From contig MNCI01001040.1 in NCBI GenBank assembly GCA_015680685.1, forward strand, positions 392,090 to 456,089: a stretch of DNA of 64,000 nt. Reading direction: 5' to 3'. Source of the DNA: Gnetum montanum (taxonomy: Eukaryota > Streptophyta > Gnetopsida > Gnetales > Gnetaceae). This document shows, in pieces, positions 1-11,289 of this stretch (position 1 is its first letter; each line of letters starts with the position of its first letter). The notes below the pieces were generated by a model, which did no database searches, was not told the origin of the DNA, and saw nothing but the letters and a program-made list of their open reading frames with translations. The position numbers were made by a program, and so were the translations under genes.

Positions 1-796
1 TTTGATGTTCCTAGTGCTCATTGGGGTGCAATACTAACATAGCATTAGCATTTTGGTTCATACCTACATTATTAGCTTTGTCCCAATTTACATGTTTTGG
101 TGGTTCTGCATGATCAATTTGCAAGTTTGGTGTTTTGGAAAGCTCTAGCACATTTAGGACTTTTGCTTCATGTGGCAATCTAGCATTTATCATTCTCACA
201 CTTCAGTATTGCACATTTGGCATTTCATTACAATTTGGAATTCTTTACCATTTGCACTTGGCAAATCCTCTGAATTATCTCTATCTCTGGGTGGGGTACC
301 TCAGGATTCTTGAAAAATTCTAATTCTAGGTCATGTCTTTGGGAGTGTAACCCATGCAAATATTTAGTGAAAAAATGCTAACTATCTACTACACTCCCTA
401 GAGAGCATAGCCCTGAAGAACAGCCAAAACTTCCTAACTATTGGCTACGCCCCGTAGGGAGCATAGCCCCCAAAAATATGCAAAAAACAACAAAAATTCT
501 TTCTAACAATTAGAAGCGTAACCTTGACATAAAAATTTTTAAAAATAATATAATATAAAAACTAACTACTACTCCTACCACCGCACCACTTCCCCATCCT
601 AGGCATTATGACCCCTTCACGACATTACCCAGTATAATCGCATGCAAATGTTATGCACTAGGGCACTCACCATGGCCATGGTCTTGGTATCCCTCCTTGC
701 CCCCTTCACTCCTATGATCATGCAATTGGTTTTCTCCTTACCCCACAACCTTCCCCATGCACTATCTATCTCTGAGACACCTCACCCTCCTCTTAC

Positions 797-866
<70 letters not shown>

Positions 867-1449
867 NTGTGTGCCATCATCACTCACCCAAAAAAATGAG
901 GAGAGATGATGGGGTCTCATGGTCCCTCAATCCCATGCCATGACCACAAAAAAACCCTCATTTTGCTCCTCTCCCCATGCCAAGGTGTTGCAACCCTTAG
1001 AAATGAAAAAAATTTCTTTACAGGAAACCCTAGCTCCTTGTTAATGCAAACCCCCTTTTTAGCCCACACATCACCCTCATGCTACCTAAAAACGTAAACC
1101 CTTGTACCATGCTCACATCCCTCTTGGATGCCATGGTAGGCCGTGCCCTAGAAACCCCCTCTTTTTCCAAAAAAAAAAATTAGAAAAACCCAAAACCTCA
1201 TAGCTCATGCATTGCACCTTGACCCATGCAATGCCAAACAAGCAAAGAGAGAAAAAACAAAAAAAAAATGCTAGCGTAGACCCACAACCCGCACATGCAT
1301 CTTCTCTCTTTGGCCCTAACCACCAAGCCGGCCATGGCACTGATGGTCCCTGCTAAGGCAGGCCATCCCGAAGCCCAAACCCCAATGCAATGCAAAGGAA
1401 GAAAAAATGCAAAGAAAAAATGTTGCAAGGAGGTGAGAGTAGCAAGCAT
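1..1449 (-). other. Intron 1 region of antisense accessory gene, element A
   Basis: No coding region is supported here. The stretch lines up in character with 62004-63654 of element C: TTTGCA/AGTTTAGCATT-like repeats in 1-250, short CATAGCCC/TAGGGAGCATAG modules near 390-470, then a pyrimidine-rich block. It lies directly downstream (reverse strand) of conserved exon 1, so it is most simply intron 1 of the antisense gene. Short apparent ORFs, including a polyproline one across the C run, are not credible. Confidence 0.5.
798..867. other. 69-base C homopolymer ending in N (assembly artefact)
   Basis: An uninterrupted run of C ends in a single N. The same kind of run precedes the N gap at 23866-23919, and a G run closes the window, so this is probably a gap edge or sequencing artefact and not biological sequence. 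Confidence 0.8.
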
Positions 1450-1570
1450 ACCTAGTAGTCAGTGATACTCTCCCCTCATCTACCTGCACCTATAGTAGGC
1501 ATTCCAAGGCTAATCTTCCCTCTTCCAAATTGGTGAGTTTGAGGTGTCGATGGTCACTATGGCACATCAT
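1450..1570 (-). pseudogene. Exon 1 of antisense accessory gene (element A)
   Basis: Reading the reverse strand from an ATG pair at 1570 gives a short peptide starting MMCHSDHRHLKLTNLEEG. It aligns with exon 1 of element B (20967, MAHRSERRHQGLANVDEGE) and of element C (63773, ending LKVDEGESELGHL). The common pattern is M-x-H-S-x-x-R/H-H-x-x-L-x-N/K-x-D/E-E-G, followed by a short basic stretch. Conservation of coding sense in three diverged copies is the best evidence that this is an exon. Its downstream exons would lie left of the window. Function is unknown. Confidence 0.6.
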
Positions 1571-1949
1571 CCTAGTGCCACACTCAGGTACTATGCTCTA
1601 GTGCTTCACTCTTCTTTCTATGCTCTAGGCTCCACACCTCACTCTAACAATGCTACGCTATGTGATCTCTCATTTTCACTCTAGAAAATGATAGTTTACC
1701 CCTTGGTAAAATGTGCCACCTACCACACTAGCACATCAACACTTTGGCAAATTTTCTTGGATTTTTGTGGAGCATAGCAAGGGGGTGAATGTAGCAAGGG
1801 GTGAGAATAGAAACTAGAGTTATAAAGGTTTCTAAGCTTTTTCTAACAATTTCCAAACTTAGAAAATTTTCTGAGATTTTTCCAATTGCCCAGCTAATGC
1901 TTAGCCCAATTCCATGTTGTAGATACTCTCTTCCCTGCTTGAATTAACA

Positions 1950-2095
1950 CATCTTGCATAAATGATGGTCTTCTAAGACCTTAAACTAGTAAACAGTGGT
2001 CCACTAATATATTAAACTAGCAAATGATGATTCACTAAGACCTTAAACTAACAATCCATGGCCTATCAGGGTTCGAAACTAGCTTACATGTTTGC
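1950..2095 (+). repeat. Diverged tandem repeat before RT (element A)
   Basis: About four units share the core CTAAGACCTTAAACTAGCAA, each followed by a variable stretch resembling TGGTCCACTA. The same core makes up the tracts at 5725-6275, 16430-16880, 20465-20685, 25925-26110 and 57840-58170. Confidence 0.8.
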
Positions 2096-2159
2096 TTTTC
2101 TAAATCTAATTTTGCACATTTAGGCAATTTCTCATTGCATTGCTTTCCTCATTCTATGC

Positions 2160-3822
2160 ATTATGACTCTATTAAGATAGATGTGGCTTGATGTTCTTTC
2201 TAGTTATTTTGTAGGATATGTCATAGGATTATAGCATAAGTGCATATGAGTGTCTTCGTTCACCTCTAATCCTCATCGGACCTCACAATGACCTCATCTG
2301 ATGCATCAATGCCCAATGCCTAGACCTTAAGTCCACAGCTCATGATAACTATGTAACATCCATAGAAGCACCACTAAATTGGCCTAACCACCTAGTTAGG
2401 GCTCTCAATCTAGAGGTAGGTGACATCACTAAGGATTCCCTCATCAAAGTCCCTATAGCAACACTCAATGGCAAGGTGAAGACACTAAAACTCAATTCCC
2501 TATTAGAGCCTCAACACACCTAAAGCATCATCAAAGTTCTCAATGATAACATCAAGGTGTTTGCATGGTCCTATGAGGACATGCCAGGCCTAGATCCTCG
2601 CATAGTGTAGCACAACATCATCCTCGATCCTCACATAAACATAGTTAAACAAAAATCCTATAAGGTTAGGCCTAAGATGATGTTGGCAATTCGTGATGAA
2701 ATCACCAAGCTCTACAAGGCTAATTTCATCTAGGTAGTCAACTATGCAGATTGGGTTTCCAACATTGTGATTGTACCTAAGAAAAATGGAATCATATGCA
2801 TCTACATAGACTTCCAAGAACTGAAAAAGTTGACCATCAAAGATGATTTTCCATTGCCTAGCATTGACCAACTAGTTAATACTATATATGGTCATGCTTT
2901 GTTATCCTTCATGAATGGGTTGTTTAGATACAACTAGATTCAAATCAACTTGGAGCACCAACTCGATACAACCTTCATGACCCCCTGGGGTACATTTTTC
3001 TATACAATGATTCCTTTCAAACTAAAGAGTGCAGGAGTAACCCACCAATGTGCCATGACATACATCTTCAATGACTACTTGTTAGACTTGCTCAATGACT
3101 ACATTGATGACATTACAATTAAATCCAAGATGGCACATGATCATGTAGATGACTTAGACTACATGCTCAAACATTGTCTTAGACATGACCTTAGGCTAAA
3201 TCCTAAGAAGTGTGTCTTCAATGTCAAGATGGGTTTCATGCTAGGCTTTATGGTATTAGAAGTAGGTATATGCATAGACCCCAGTAAGGTTAAGGCCATC
3301 ACTAACTGAGCATTACCAACTAACCTTAAAGAGTTATGTGGGTTACAAGGTAGATTGCAATTCATACGTCGATTTATCACATGGTTGACTAATAAGCTAA
3401 AACCAAGGTAACATTTTCTCAAAAAGGGAGTCCACTTTGAGTGGATAGCTTAATGTGAAAAGGCATTTGACTACCTCAAATAAGAGCTGGCTCAACTTCC
3501 AATAGTCTACCCTTCACAAGGAGATAAACATTTTTACAACTACCTTGTAGCTTTCGACATGTCCATCACTTCTTTGCTTTTCCAAAAGTGAGATGATGGC
3601 TCAAAGGTCCTTGTATACTACCTAAGCCATGCGTTAGTGGCCCATGAAGCAAAATAAAAAAATGTGAAAAAGAACCACCTTACCTTAGTCTTTGCACTTA
3701 AGAAGTGAAGGCATTATCTCTTCCGTAGTCAAGTAAACATCAACTGCAAAAGTAATGCACTTCAGGTAATCACAATGAACATCTATTAAAGTAGTCAAAT
3801 TTCATAGTGAAAATTAATAACT
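2160..3822 (+). pseudogene. Reverse transcriptase and first RNase H, Ty3/gypsy pol (element A)
   Basis: The frame begins with a linker that aligns with element B (SLIKVP..., GLDPRIV-HN, KVRPKMMLAIRDEITKLYKA). The RT core follows: VPKKNG near 2775, DDFPLPSIDQLV near 2845, TTFMTPWGTF near 2970, and the catalytic box YIDD at 3100-3111 (normally YVDD). LNPKKCVF and LGF come next, then an RNase H-like segment (YYLSHALVAHEAK) to about 3800. At least ten stops interrupt it. Most sit where element B has Q, W or R (CAG to TAG, TGG to TGA, CGA to TGA), so the decay is by C-to-T transition. Non-functional. Confidence 0.9.
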
Positions 3823-4560
3823 ATGAAGTTTTACTTGCATTACATAGCACAAGCATCAACCAAAGGTCAAGCAATATCCAAGAAACTAATAGCTTCACCA
3901 ATAAACAATCAAGCAATGATAGACCCAGAATTCCCGGATGAGCATGTTAGTAGTATAAGCCAAGTGCCTACAACCTTTGAGGTAATCTTAGACTTTGATG
4001 GTGCTTCAACCTTTCAAGGGGGTAGTGTTATTGCTATCATCATGCTTCCCTCTAGGGATATCTAAACCTTTACATATCACTTCACATTTCCTTGCACTAA
4101 TAATGCAGTGGAGTACAAGGGTCTCTTTAGAGGTCTTATAGTAGCTCATAACCTAGGAATCCAAAACATAGCAATCTAAGGTGATTTTTAGTTAGTCATC
4201 AACTAAGTTACAACCTTATTGTGATTTGGTGAAGCACTTGCTCCATTGGTTTGCAATAGTAAATATCTAGCACATCCCCCACAATGAGAACATCATTGTC
4301 AATACATTAGCCACATTAACCTTAAGAATTTCACCTAACATGTTTCATGCCTTGCCCACTTTAATAACATATTACACCAAGCTCATCACACAAGTAACGA
4401 ACATTACATCCATAGCCACAACAAGCATAGCTTACACACAAGAATGGTATGACAACATTAATGTGTACCTTCAACAGGATGAGTCTCCGCAACATCTTCC
4501 CACTACCCAAAAGGATGCATGTGAAAAAAGTTGTGGTAGTATGTCATTGTAGGTGAGAGC
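3823..4560 (+). pseudogene. Second, archaeal-type RNase H (element A)
   Basis: The frame carries ILDFDGAS near 3985-4005, then TNNAVEYKGLFRGL near 4100-4140, then GIQNIAI-GD near 4160. These are the D, E and D active-site blocks of archaeal-type RNase H (aRNH), a domain acquired by Tat-lineage elements in addition to the ordinary RNase H. Further on, a short spacer with QEWYDNINVYLQQDE leads to integrase and aligns with QDWYDDVKAYLQHGE in element B. Stops and one or more frameshifts are present. Non-functional. Confidence 0.8.
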
Positions 4561-4599
4561 GTGGTTTGTCACAGATCCTATGATGGCATACTACTAACT

Positions 4600-5700
4600 A
4601 GCATTAGCAATGAGGAAGCATAAATGATCATTGATCAAGTCCATAAGGGACTATGTAGAGGGCACATAGTGCCTAGGGAAATGGCATTGAAAATTAGACA
4701 CTTAGGCTATTATTAGCCTTACATGGAGTACAATGGCATTTCCAAGGCTAAGATATGTGACATGTGTCAACAACATGGCAACTTAATGCATGTGCCACCT
4801 ACTAAACTGCATACCACATAGATCATGTGGTCATTCCAACATTGGGAGCTGGATATCATAGGGCCCATCACCCCTAAGGCCTTTGTAGGACATAGCTTTA
4901 TCATAACTACAACCAAATACTTTACCAAATGGGTTGAAGCTATTCCCCTTAGGAAGACAACATCGCAACAGGTTTGCAAATTCATCCTTGAAAATATAGT
5001 AACCTGATTTGGCCTACCCATGACCATTATCATGGACAATAGGCCACAATTTAGTTGTACAAAGACCAAAGCCTTCTGCAAATACCTTGACATCAAGCAT
5101 CCTTTCTTGTTGCCACATTACCCATAGGCGAATGGCTAGGTGAAGGCCATAAACAAGGTCATCATCAACCTTCTAAAGAAGATGCTTAGTAGCAGCAAAC
5201 AATGATGGCACAAGTAGTTGGTCTATGCCCTATGGGCCTACCACACCACATGTAGAACAATGATAGGTAGGACACCATATAGCCTTGTGTATGAGTATGA
5301 AGTCATTTTTCCTCTTGAATTACAAGTTCCATCGCTCTGCATAATCCTTTCAAGATTCATTGACAAGGCTCAAAATAATGAGTTGAGAATCATTGACCTC
5401 GATTCTATAGAGGAGGAGTGCATGTAGACACTTGACCACATCAAATGGTATCAAGAAAAGCAATGGAAAAATCACTACCACAATTAGCATCAACACTCAA
5501 TCAAGAGGTGGACTTAGTTCTCAAGGCTATTTGTGAACTTGGGAACAAATTCTCAGCCAATTGGGAAGGGCTTTCTTGGTCACCAAGGCCTATGAAAATG
5601 GAGCATTCAAACTTGCTGATCTAGACAATAATGAATTTGCCAATTTGGTCAACCATTCCTACCTAAAGCCTTACTATGCCTAAAATGCATTACCACATTA
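4600..5700 (+). pseudogene. Integrase (element A)
   Basis: The HHCC zinc-binding N-terminus is visible as HKGLCRGHIV...IRHLGYY...KICDMCQQHG (4640-4780). The catalytic core follows: WELDIIGPITPKAF (first D, near 4850), MDNRPQF (second D, near 5030) and the region HYP-ANG-VKAINK near 5120, where the third acidic residue is expected but K/A replaces the usual E. After that come YALWAYHT near 5220 and the C-terminal part to about 5690. Element B keeps TDNEPQF and NGQVEATNK. Numerous TAG stops replace Q or W. Non-functional. Confidence 0.9.
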
Positions 5701-5724
5701 GTAAAAGCAAGGTGAGCAAAGCAT

Positions 5725-6275
5725 TCAGTATGATGTTAAACTGGCATAGAGCATCCACTATGATGTTAAAATGGCATAGATAGTACACTATGATTATAAA
5801 CTAGCACAAAATGTCCTTGGGATCTAACGTTAAATTGGCATCTATAGAAAACCCATCTGTAGTGAAACTAGCACAGCAAGTCCACTATGACTATAAATTA
5901 GCACAACATGTCATTGGGCTATGACATTAAATTAACATCCATAGCAAACCCATCCGCTATGACTTTAAACTAGCATAGCAAGTTCACTATGACTATAAAC
6001 TAGCATAGAGCATCTTTGGGCCACAATGTTAAACTAGCATCCACAGCACTCATCTACCACAATGCTTAAACTGACATAGCTCATTCTTGCATCATGATGT
6101 TAAACTACCACAACATCCACTATCTGTTACAATGTTAAACTAGCACACAATAGTCTACTAGGACTATAAACTAGAGCATCATGGTCTACCAAGGTTTTAA
6201 ACTAGGTTCATGGTTTGCTAAGACCTTAAACTAGCATAGCATGTGATCTACCAAGATCTTAAACTAGGTTCACAA
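5725..6275 (+). repeat. Tandem repeat tract after integrase (element A)
   Basis: Roughly 18-19 diverged units of about 28-35 bases share the core CTATGACTATAAACTAGCACA. Units alternate between ...CATGTCC TTGGGCC and ...AAGTTCACTATG variants, which hints at a higher-order dimer. The tract is orthologous in position to 16430-16880 in element B. Confidence 0.85.
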
Positions 6276-7235
6276 TTCAACACACATAACTCAACATGCA
6301 TAGTTTTGCAGACAAGCGAGCATGAATACTTTTGATCCTCCATCATTTGCCCATGCCTCTTGGGCAAGGTAGGGTAGGGCATTGTAGTTCAAGAATGGAG
6401 TTCATGTCATCAAGAAAGAGATCTCTGGAACATTTGTAACATCATCGGCCTTGGAATTTTGCTAATCCTCCAGAGATGCCCTTGGACATTTTTCTAATCT
6501 TTTAAAGCTACTGCCACCATCACCAATTGTGCCATCCCCAAGCTGCACCAACAACATCACTAGCCTTGGGTATTTCATTATTCATTAGAGCTCTCACTGT
6601 CAGCACCACTAGCTGGAGTCCCAGTAGTACTCTGGCCCAATCACAATACTACCATCCTCCAACCCTCACCATTTCCTAGGCTTGAAAGTGCATATAGCAA
6701 CTTGGCTCCTTGCCATTTTGCTAGATTTCCAAGTTCCTATCCTTCATGTGGAGTCTTGAGCACCCGCATTGATGTCACCCCCGACTGCTTCATTAGCCTC
6801 CCTTGGGTGCTCACCTTTGGTGTGGCTACTAAACCTTTTATATCCTTTTGGCTCTAGCACCTACATTGGCCTTCTTACTTTGGCACTACAAGCTCTTAAA
6901 ACTATTTCAGCACTCGTGACACTTGTAGCACCTTCACAACTAGCAATTTGCTCTTATCTCATGTTGTGTGGTTATTCTCTTATTTTCTCTACATTATGTT
7001 TGTAGGACAAAGCCCAAAGGTGGTCATTTAGAGGCATGTTTTATTATAGTGGCAAGTCACCACATTGCTCTAACGTGCCTAGTTGGACTCACCAAGACAC
7101 TCAACAGTGCACATCCCTATTACCCCACTATTGCCTATTTGCATTTACCCCTTTATCTTTCCTTTCCCTATCTTTCCTACTAGCTTCTCTAATGCATATG
7201 GCATCCTTCTTTTAGTCAACCACAAAACCTATGAT

Positions 7236-7345
7236 GGATGTAACACAACTCATCCCATGGGAAGCCTCTATGGGCTAGTCAAAGCCCAAGTGGATGGAAT
7301 GCAAGTCATCCTAGGGAGGAAACACTTGTTCCATAGATGCAATGT
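7236..7345 (+). promoter_or_regulatory. Conserved 3' UTR block, internally duplicated
   Basis: This block and its reverse-strand counterpart in element B (about 15437-15545) are much better conserved than the surrounding noncoding sequence: ACTCATCCCATGGGAAGCC, GGCTAGTCAAAGCCC and GGGAGGAAACACTT occur in both. Internally it is two related halves, each GATG..AA.GCAACTCATCC...GGGA-GAA. A cis signal for RNA packaging, export or processing is possible, but that is inference. Confidence 0.5.
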
Positions 7346-7928
7346 GGTTGCCTCTAAGCAAAGCCCATCAAGTGGCACATAGTCCACTCGATGATAAGCA
7401 TCTTGTAGCTAGCATTTTACAAAGAAAAAAAAAGCAAAAAGCAAAATAAAAAAGCATAAAATTCAAAAAAATGAAGGGGGTTAAACATGTCCCCAAGAAA
7501 GAATTTAGCAAAGCTACAATTTTGCAACCAATCCAACCCTAAATTTGCATTAGCCTTCTCATAAGCACTCCAACAAGAGGTCAACATGTTAGGGGTAAGC
7601 CATTTTGGCGCTATGGGTGATAGCTCTCTCACAAGCATGCTAACAAGAGGTCATCATTTCACCAACAAGCCACCCTGCTGTCATGATCATGGTCAACTAT
7701 GTTGATCCCTTGTCTCGTAGTATGATACATCATTTGCATCTCATTGGTTTCTTGCTATCCCAAGATAATTCCCTACATCCATTACTCTCAACATACCATT
7801 TTCTTTAGCACTCTTGAGCCTAGAAAAGTTCCCTCCAACTAGGTACTAATGAGCAATGTTGGTGTCATGCCTGCTGTGGTGTTTTAGGTTCTTTGTTAAC
7901 GTCTCTTGGGCCACTCTTCCAAATGTAA

Positions 7929-7943
7929 ACAAAGAGAGGCCAA
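7929..7943 (+). other. Polypurine tract next to 3' LTR (element A)
   Basis: AAACAAAGAGAGGCCAA lies immediately before the LTR start TGAAAC. Element B has TAAAGAGGGGCTAA at the same place. This is the expected second-strand primer site. Confidence 0.7.
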
Positions 7944-9711
7944 TGAAACACCACCAAATTTTGGCCATAGTACCTTGATTGCAAATTTTCCTAAGTGTCA
8001 GCATGAGATAATTTTTTTCTAAGTGTTTGGCCCATGATCCCACTACTAGGTCTATGCTCTAGAGCATAGCATGTAGCACAGAACCAACTTTGCAAAATTT
8101 TCTAAGTGTCAACAATAGTCACAGAAATTATTCTAAGTGCCCTACTATGCTCCCATTCCTCCTGGTATGCTCTTGAGTGTAGAAAGTGTATCAACACTCT
8201 GGTGGCTAGTTTGCATGAGTGTTAAGCCAAAAGATATCAAGCTAGCTCAAATGGAAGAAATAGTTTAGCAGATTTTCTAACTCCTAAGGCTACCCCTCCT
8301 TCTATGCTCTAGAGCATAGCTAGCGTAGCAAGAACAAGGACTACAATTTCCACTAGATTTCTCTAAGTGTTCATGTTATGCCCTATCCCCTCCTACTACA
8401 CTCATGAGCATAGTAAGCATAACAGTTTTGGACTTTAGTTTTCTTGCAAAATCTACCTAATTGTTGGGTTACACTCTAGAAAGTAGCTAGCATAGCAACA
8501 TGAAACTACCTCCAAAATATTCCAAAGCTTAGCACAGGCCTTCATTCTAGCTCCAACACTCGTTTGGCAAGTAAGATCAACAACTTGCACTTTCTTTGCA
8601 CCCCCTATGTCCAAAAATTGTACCTACACTTAACCATATTTGAAAGAGGGGAGAGCGTAGTCCCAAAGCGTAGCCTCCAAATTGCACTATTTTACACTAT
8701 TTGTAGGTACATTGTGGTCTTGGCACATGCAATCTTGGCAGCATAGTCACAATTTGGTAGTCTCTTGGGGTCCAATGGAGCATACGAAAGTGTAGCACCT
8801 ATTGCATTAGGAGGAGCATAGCAGAGGTTAGCATAGCCCCACCTACCCCCTTTACCATGTGGCAGTTGATCTACACTTCACACTAATCCTAACCCTATAA
8901 ATAGCTTAGCATTCCACACTCTAGGGGATAAAAATTCAAGCAGCAATTGGCATTTTTGGTTGACAATTTTTCACCCACTTGGCAATTTGACAATCTTTAG
9001 CATTATGCTCAAGTACCACTTAGCACCCAAGGCACCTTGAGCACTCCACATACCAAATTTTATTAGCACCTTGGCAACACCTTCGCATCCCATTTAGCAC
9101 CATAGCATACCATAGCCCACAGGACACAGCGACAACCAACCCAATAGGCACATACTTTGCAACGAACATCGGTCTTCATCTTGGGACACCCCAAAGACTA
9201 TGGCTACACTACTACTATGCTTGTCTATACATTGTGTACCTTCTCACCTCTCTTTTATAATTGCTACACTCCCCATTTGGGGTGATGACATTCTCTCTCT
9301 CTCAAAATCCTCTACATTTTCAAGCATTTATGATGCATTTTTCTTTCAAATTTTAGCATTACATTCACATCTCCTTGCTAATTGACACATTTTTGCACAT
9401 TCACACCATCATTCTCATGCTAGAAAACCCCATTATACTTAGGCTTAGTCAGCCCTAGTACTACCAAAAACACTGTTATAACACTTGGCATTATTTTACA
9501 ACATCAACACTTGCATTTTGACTAACCACACCACACCCAGTTACACCCAATACCCTAGTTTTAGTCAAAAAAAAGTCCTTGTTCAATCAACAAGACTATC
9601 CAGGGCACTTTACCTTCATTTTCTAGTAAGGCCCTCATGTGGAGGCATGGTTGAGGCTATGCACTAGTGAACCCCTCAATGTTTTAGCTGCCAACATTTT
9701 CAATCACTACA
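7944..9711 (+). repeat. 3' LTR of element A
   Basis: The LTR is 1,768 bases, begins TGAAACACCACC and ends CACTACA. It is homologous along its length to the LTR at 51599-53386 and the solo LTRs at 33566-37055 and 34174-35958, and more distantly to the reverse LTRs of element B. The U3 part carries repeated modules of TTTTCTAAGTGTC plus a palindrome such as CTATGCTCTAGAGCATAG (near 8050 and 8305). A TATA box lies at 8896. Confidence 0.88.
8896..8903 (+). promoter_or_regulatory. TATA box of LTR promoter (element A)
   Basis: TATAAATA lies within AACCCTATAAATAGC. Equivalent boxes occur in the other copies of this LTR at 36327, 35148 and 52739 (forward), and at 31164-31171 (reverse, element B). 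Confidence 0.75.
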
Positions 9712-10090
9712 ATATTTTCTAAATCTTCCTTATAGGTATTTTGGTTACAAAACAAGGATATTGAGGTTTTGGCCATTTCATTCAATTTTATGCTCAAATG
9801 GATTCCTAATTTATCATCACATTCTTGTCAAAATGATTTATAAATTTAGAGAATGATCTTGTTAATAGGTATGATGATATTATTCAAAGGCAACACAATT
9901 TCATTAGATGTTTACTAACAACTTCTCTACTCAATGCTATTGTTCTAGGAGAGCATGAATAGTATTTTTTGGATGATGCTAAGGTTGTAATCAAGATATT
10001 GTTTTTAGATCATTGTTAAGTACACTATTTTTTATAGATAGATAACTGCAGTGGTGATAACAAGAATAAATATTTGTTCCTTTACTTATT
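9712..10090 (+). pseudogene. DUF7869-like coding remnant, left half
   Basis: In one frame, with a few stops, this reads LNAIVLGEHE, then FLDDAKVVIKILFLDHC, and ends IDNCSGDNKNKYLFLYL before the target duplication at 10091. The pattern of an aspartate-asparagine box followed by KN-Y resembles the core of DUF7869 proteins, which are transposon-associated and found in plants, algae and fungi. The reading frame resumes in phase at 46195, after the Athila-like insertion. Its own left side is cut by the 3' LTR of element A. The family name is from memory of the motif only. Confidence 0.55.
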
Positions 10091-10095
10091 ATTAC
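10091..10095. repeat. Target-site duplication ATTAC, left copy
   Basis: ATTAC directly precedes the LTR at 10096. The identical ATTAC directly follows the LTR ending at 46189 (46190-46194). A perfect 5-base duplication ties two LTRs 35 kb apart to a single insertion. Confidence 0.85.
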
Positions 10096-11046
10096 TGATG
10101 AGCGATGTAGGTTCCTCTATGCCCAACCATACAAATCATGAAGCATTCATGCATGATCCAATTAAATTCCGTGGACTCTCTAGTTTCTAATGCACTAGTC
10201 TTCTAGGAAGTGAATCTTGCCATAAGGTCATTCATTTTCTTTCCAATTACACTTGTGAAGTACAAAGGTATGGTTAAGTGTAATTGAGGCATATGATTTT
10301 TGTCATTTTATGTTTTATGTTCTTTGATGCTTGAAGAGAGATATAAAGTAATTTAATAACTAATTCAATCTAACTAACTAACTAACTAGTCTCTAGCTAA
10401 TCCTAGTATAAGCATCTGATCCCACTTTCTGTACACATCTTGAATCCATGTATCCACTACTAGGTTACCAAGCACTATGCTACTGGATACACCAAGCAAT
10501 AATGCTACTAGGATTACCAAGCGAATATGTGTTTATGCTCGAAGTAGTCATACCTCTGTACTTAATCTATTTAGCTTAATTAATTAAATTCTAATTTAGC
10601 TTAATTGATTTAATATTTAATAAAAATAATGAATGCATAAATAAAACATTTAAGCTATCCAGAATACTACAAGGTTTATCAAGAAGCTTGTCTTTATTGT
10701 TATACACACTAGTGTGGTTTAGGTACAATAGTTCTTGAATAAAGATTTGTACACTCAATCACTCCTATTGTGGATACTTAGGAAAAATATTCTAACTTTC
10801 AAATACACAAACTACAAGAGCTTTGCTACTACTATGAATCTGATGCCCATAAACATAGTTGAGAGCTTGTATTTATAGTTTTTGCTCTAGGGTTGCATTG
10901 ATGGGGCCCCATAAATGTAGCAAACACTACATCAACATGGCCCCTTCAATGGGGAAACACCACGTAAATGAGGCCCCATCAACAAGGGCCCGTTAATGAG
11001 GCTACATCAATAAAGACCTATCAATGCAACACATTGACACTCATCA
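10096..11046 (-). repeat. 3' LTR of Athila-like element
   Basis: The LTR is 951 bases, bounded TGATGAG...CTCATCA on the forward strand. It matches the LTR at 45234-46189 throughout (for example the shared CACTAGTCTTCTAGGAA and TTACACTTGTGAAGTACAAA stretches). The reverse-strand TATA box is at 10870-10877. The U3 holds repeated AATGAGGCCCCATCAACAAG motifs. Confidence 0.9.
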
Positions 11047-11289
11047 TACCCCCATGACTGAATAAAAACTTGTCCTCAAGTTCTTTTACAAAATTGGGAA
11101 GGTATGGGATTATTGACTAACTCTTAACAAAACAAAAAAAACTAACTTGACAAAACTGAGTGCCCAAGTGTACGAATTAACACATTATAAAATTACGATG
11201 TTCATGACACAAAATTGAACACCATGACATGACTACAAATATTTGTATAGCACATCCTCTGATGGTGTCAAGACAAAGATGAACATTAG
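11047..11289 (-). other. Polypurine tract and 3' spacer of Athila-like element
   Basis: On the reverse strand, TCATGGGGGTA directly precedes the 3' LTR start, as a polypurine tract should. The rest is noncoding with no recognisable feature. Confidence 0.6.

Larger units (their letters stand above)
6276..7943 (+). other. 3' noncoding region between integrase repeats and 3' LTR (element A)
   Basis: No coding region is supported. The stretch aligns with 14915-16430 of element B, including GGGCAAGGTAGGGTAGGGCATT (6371-6392), a TTTGTAGGACAAAGCC acceptor-like site near 7000, a strongly conserved block at 7236-7345, an A/G-rich tract at 7420-7480 and the sequence up to the LTR. The ORFs here are chance open frames. 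Confidence 0.7.
1..9711 (+). mobile_element. Tat-lineage Ty3/gypsy retrotransposon A, 3' portion
   Basis: This is the downstream part of a forward LTR retrotransposon whose 5' LTR, gag and protease lie left of the window. In order it holds intron 1 and exon 1 of the antisense accessory gene, a tandem-repeat tract, RT-RNaseH, a second archaeal-type RNase H, integrase, a second repeat tract, a long 3' noncoding region, a polypurine tract and the 3' LTR ending at 9711. The extra RNase H places it in the Tat lineage (Ogre, Retand and relatives). Elements B (reverse, 12824-32606) and C (51599 onward) share the same plan and can be aligned block by block. All reading frames are broken. The 3' LTR abuts a DUF7869-like coding remnant, so the element inserted into that older sequence. 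Confidence 0.85.

Noticed and set aside
642-899. ORF with a long polyproline stretch
   Set aside because: The prolines are the C homopolymer ending in N; the flanks have no conserved coding sense.
5725-6275. CRISPR-like array because of regularly spaced repeats
   Set aside because: Repeats are diverged, contiguous and inside a plant retrotransposon; no cas genes; spacing varies.
6769-7382. ORFs in the 3' noncoding region of element A
   Set aside because: The aligned region of element B has no matching reading frames; conservation is at nucleotide level only.
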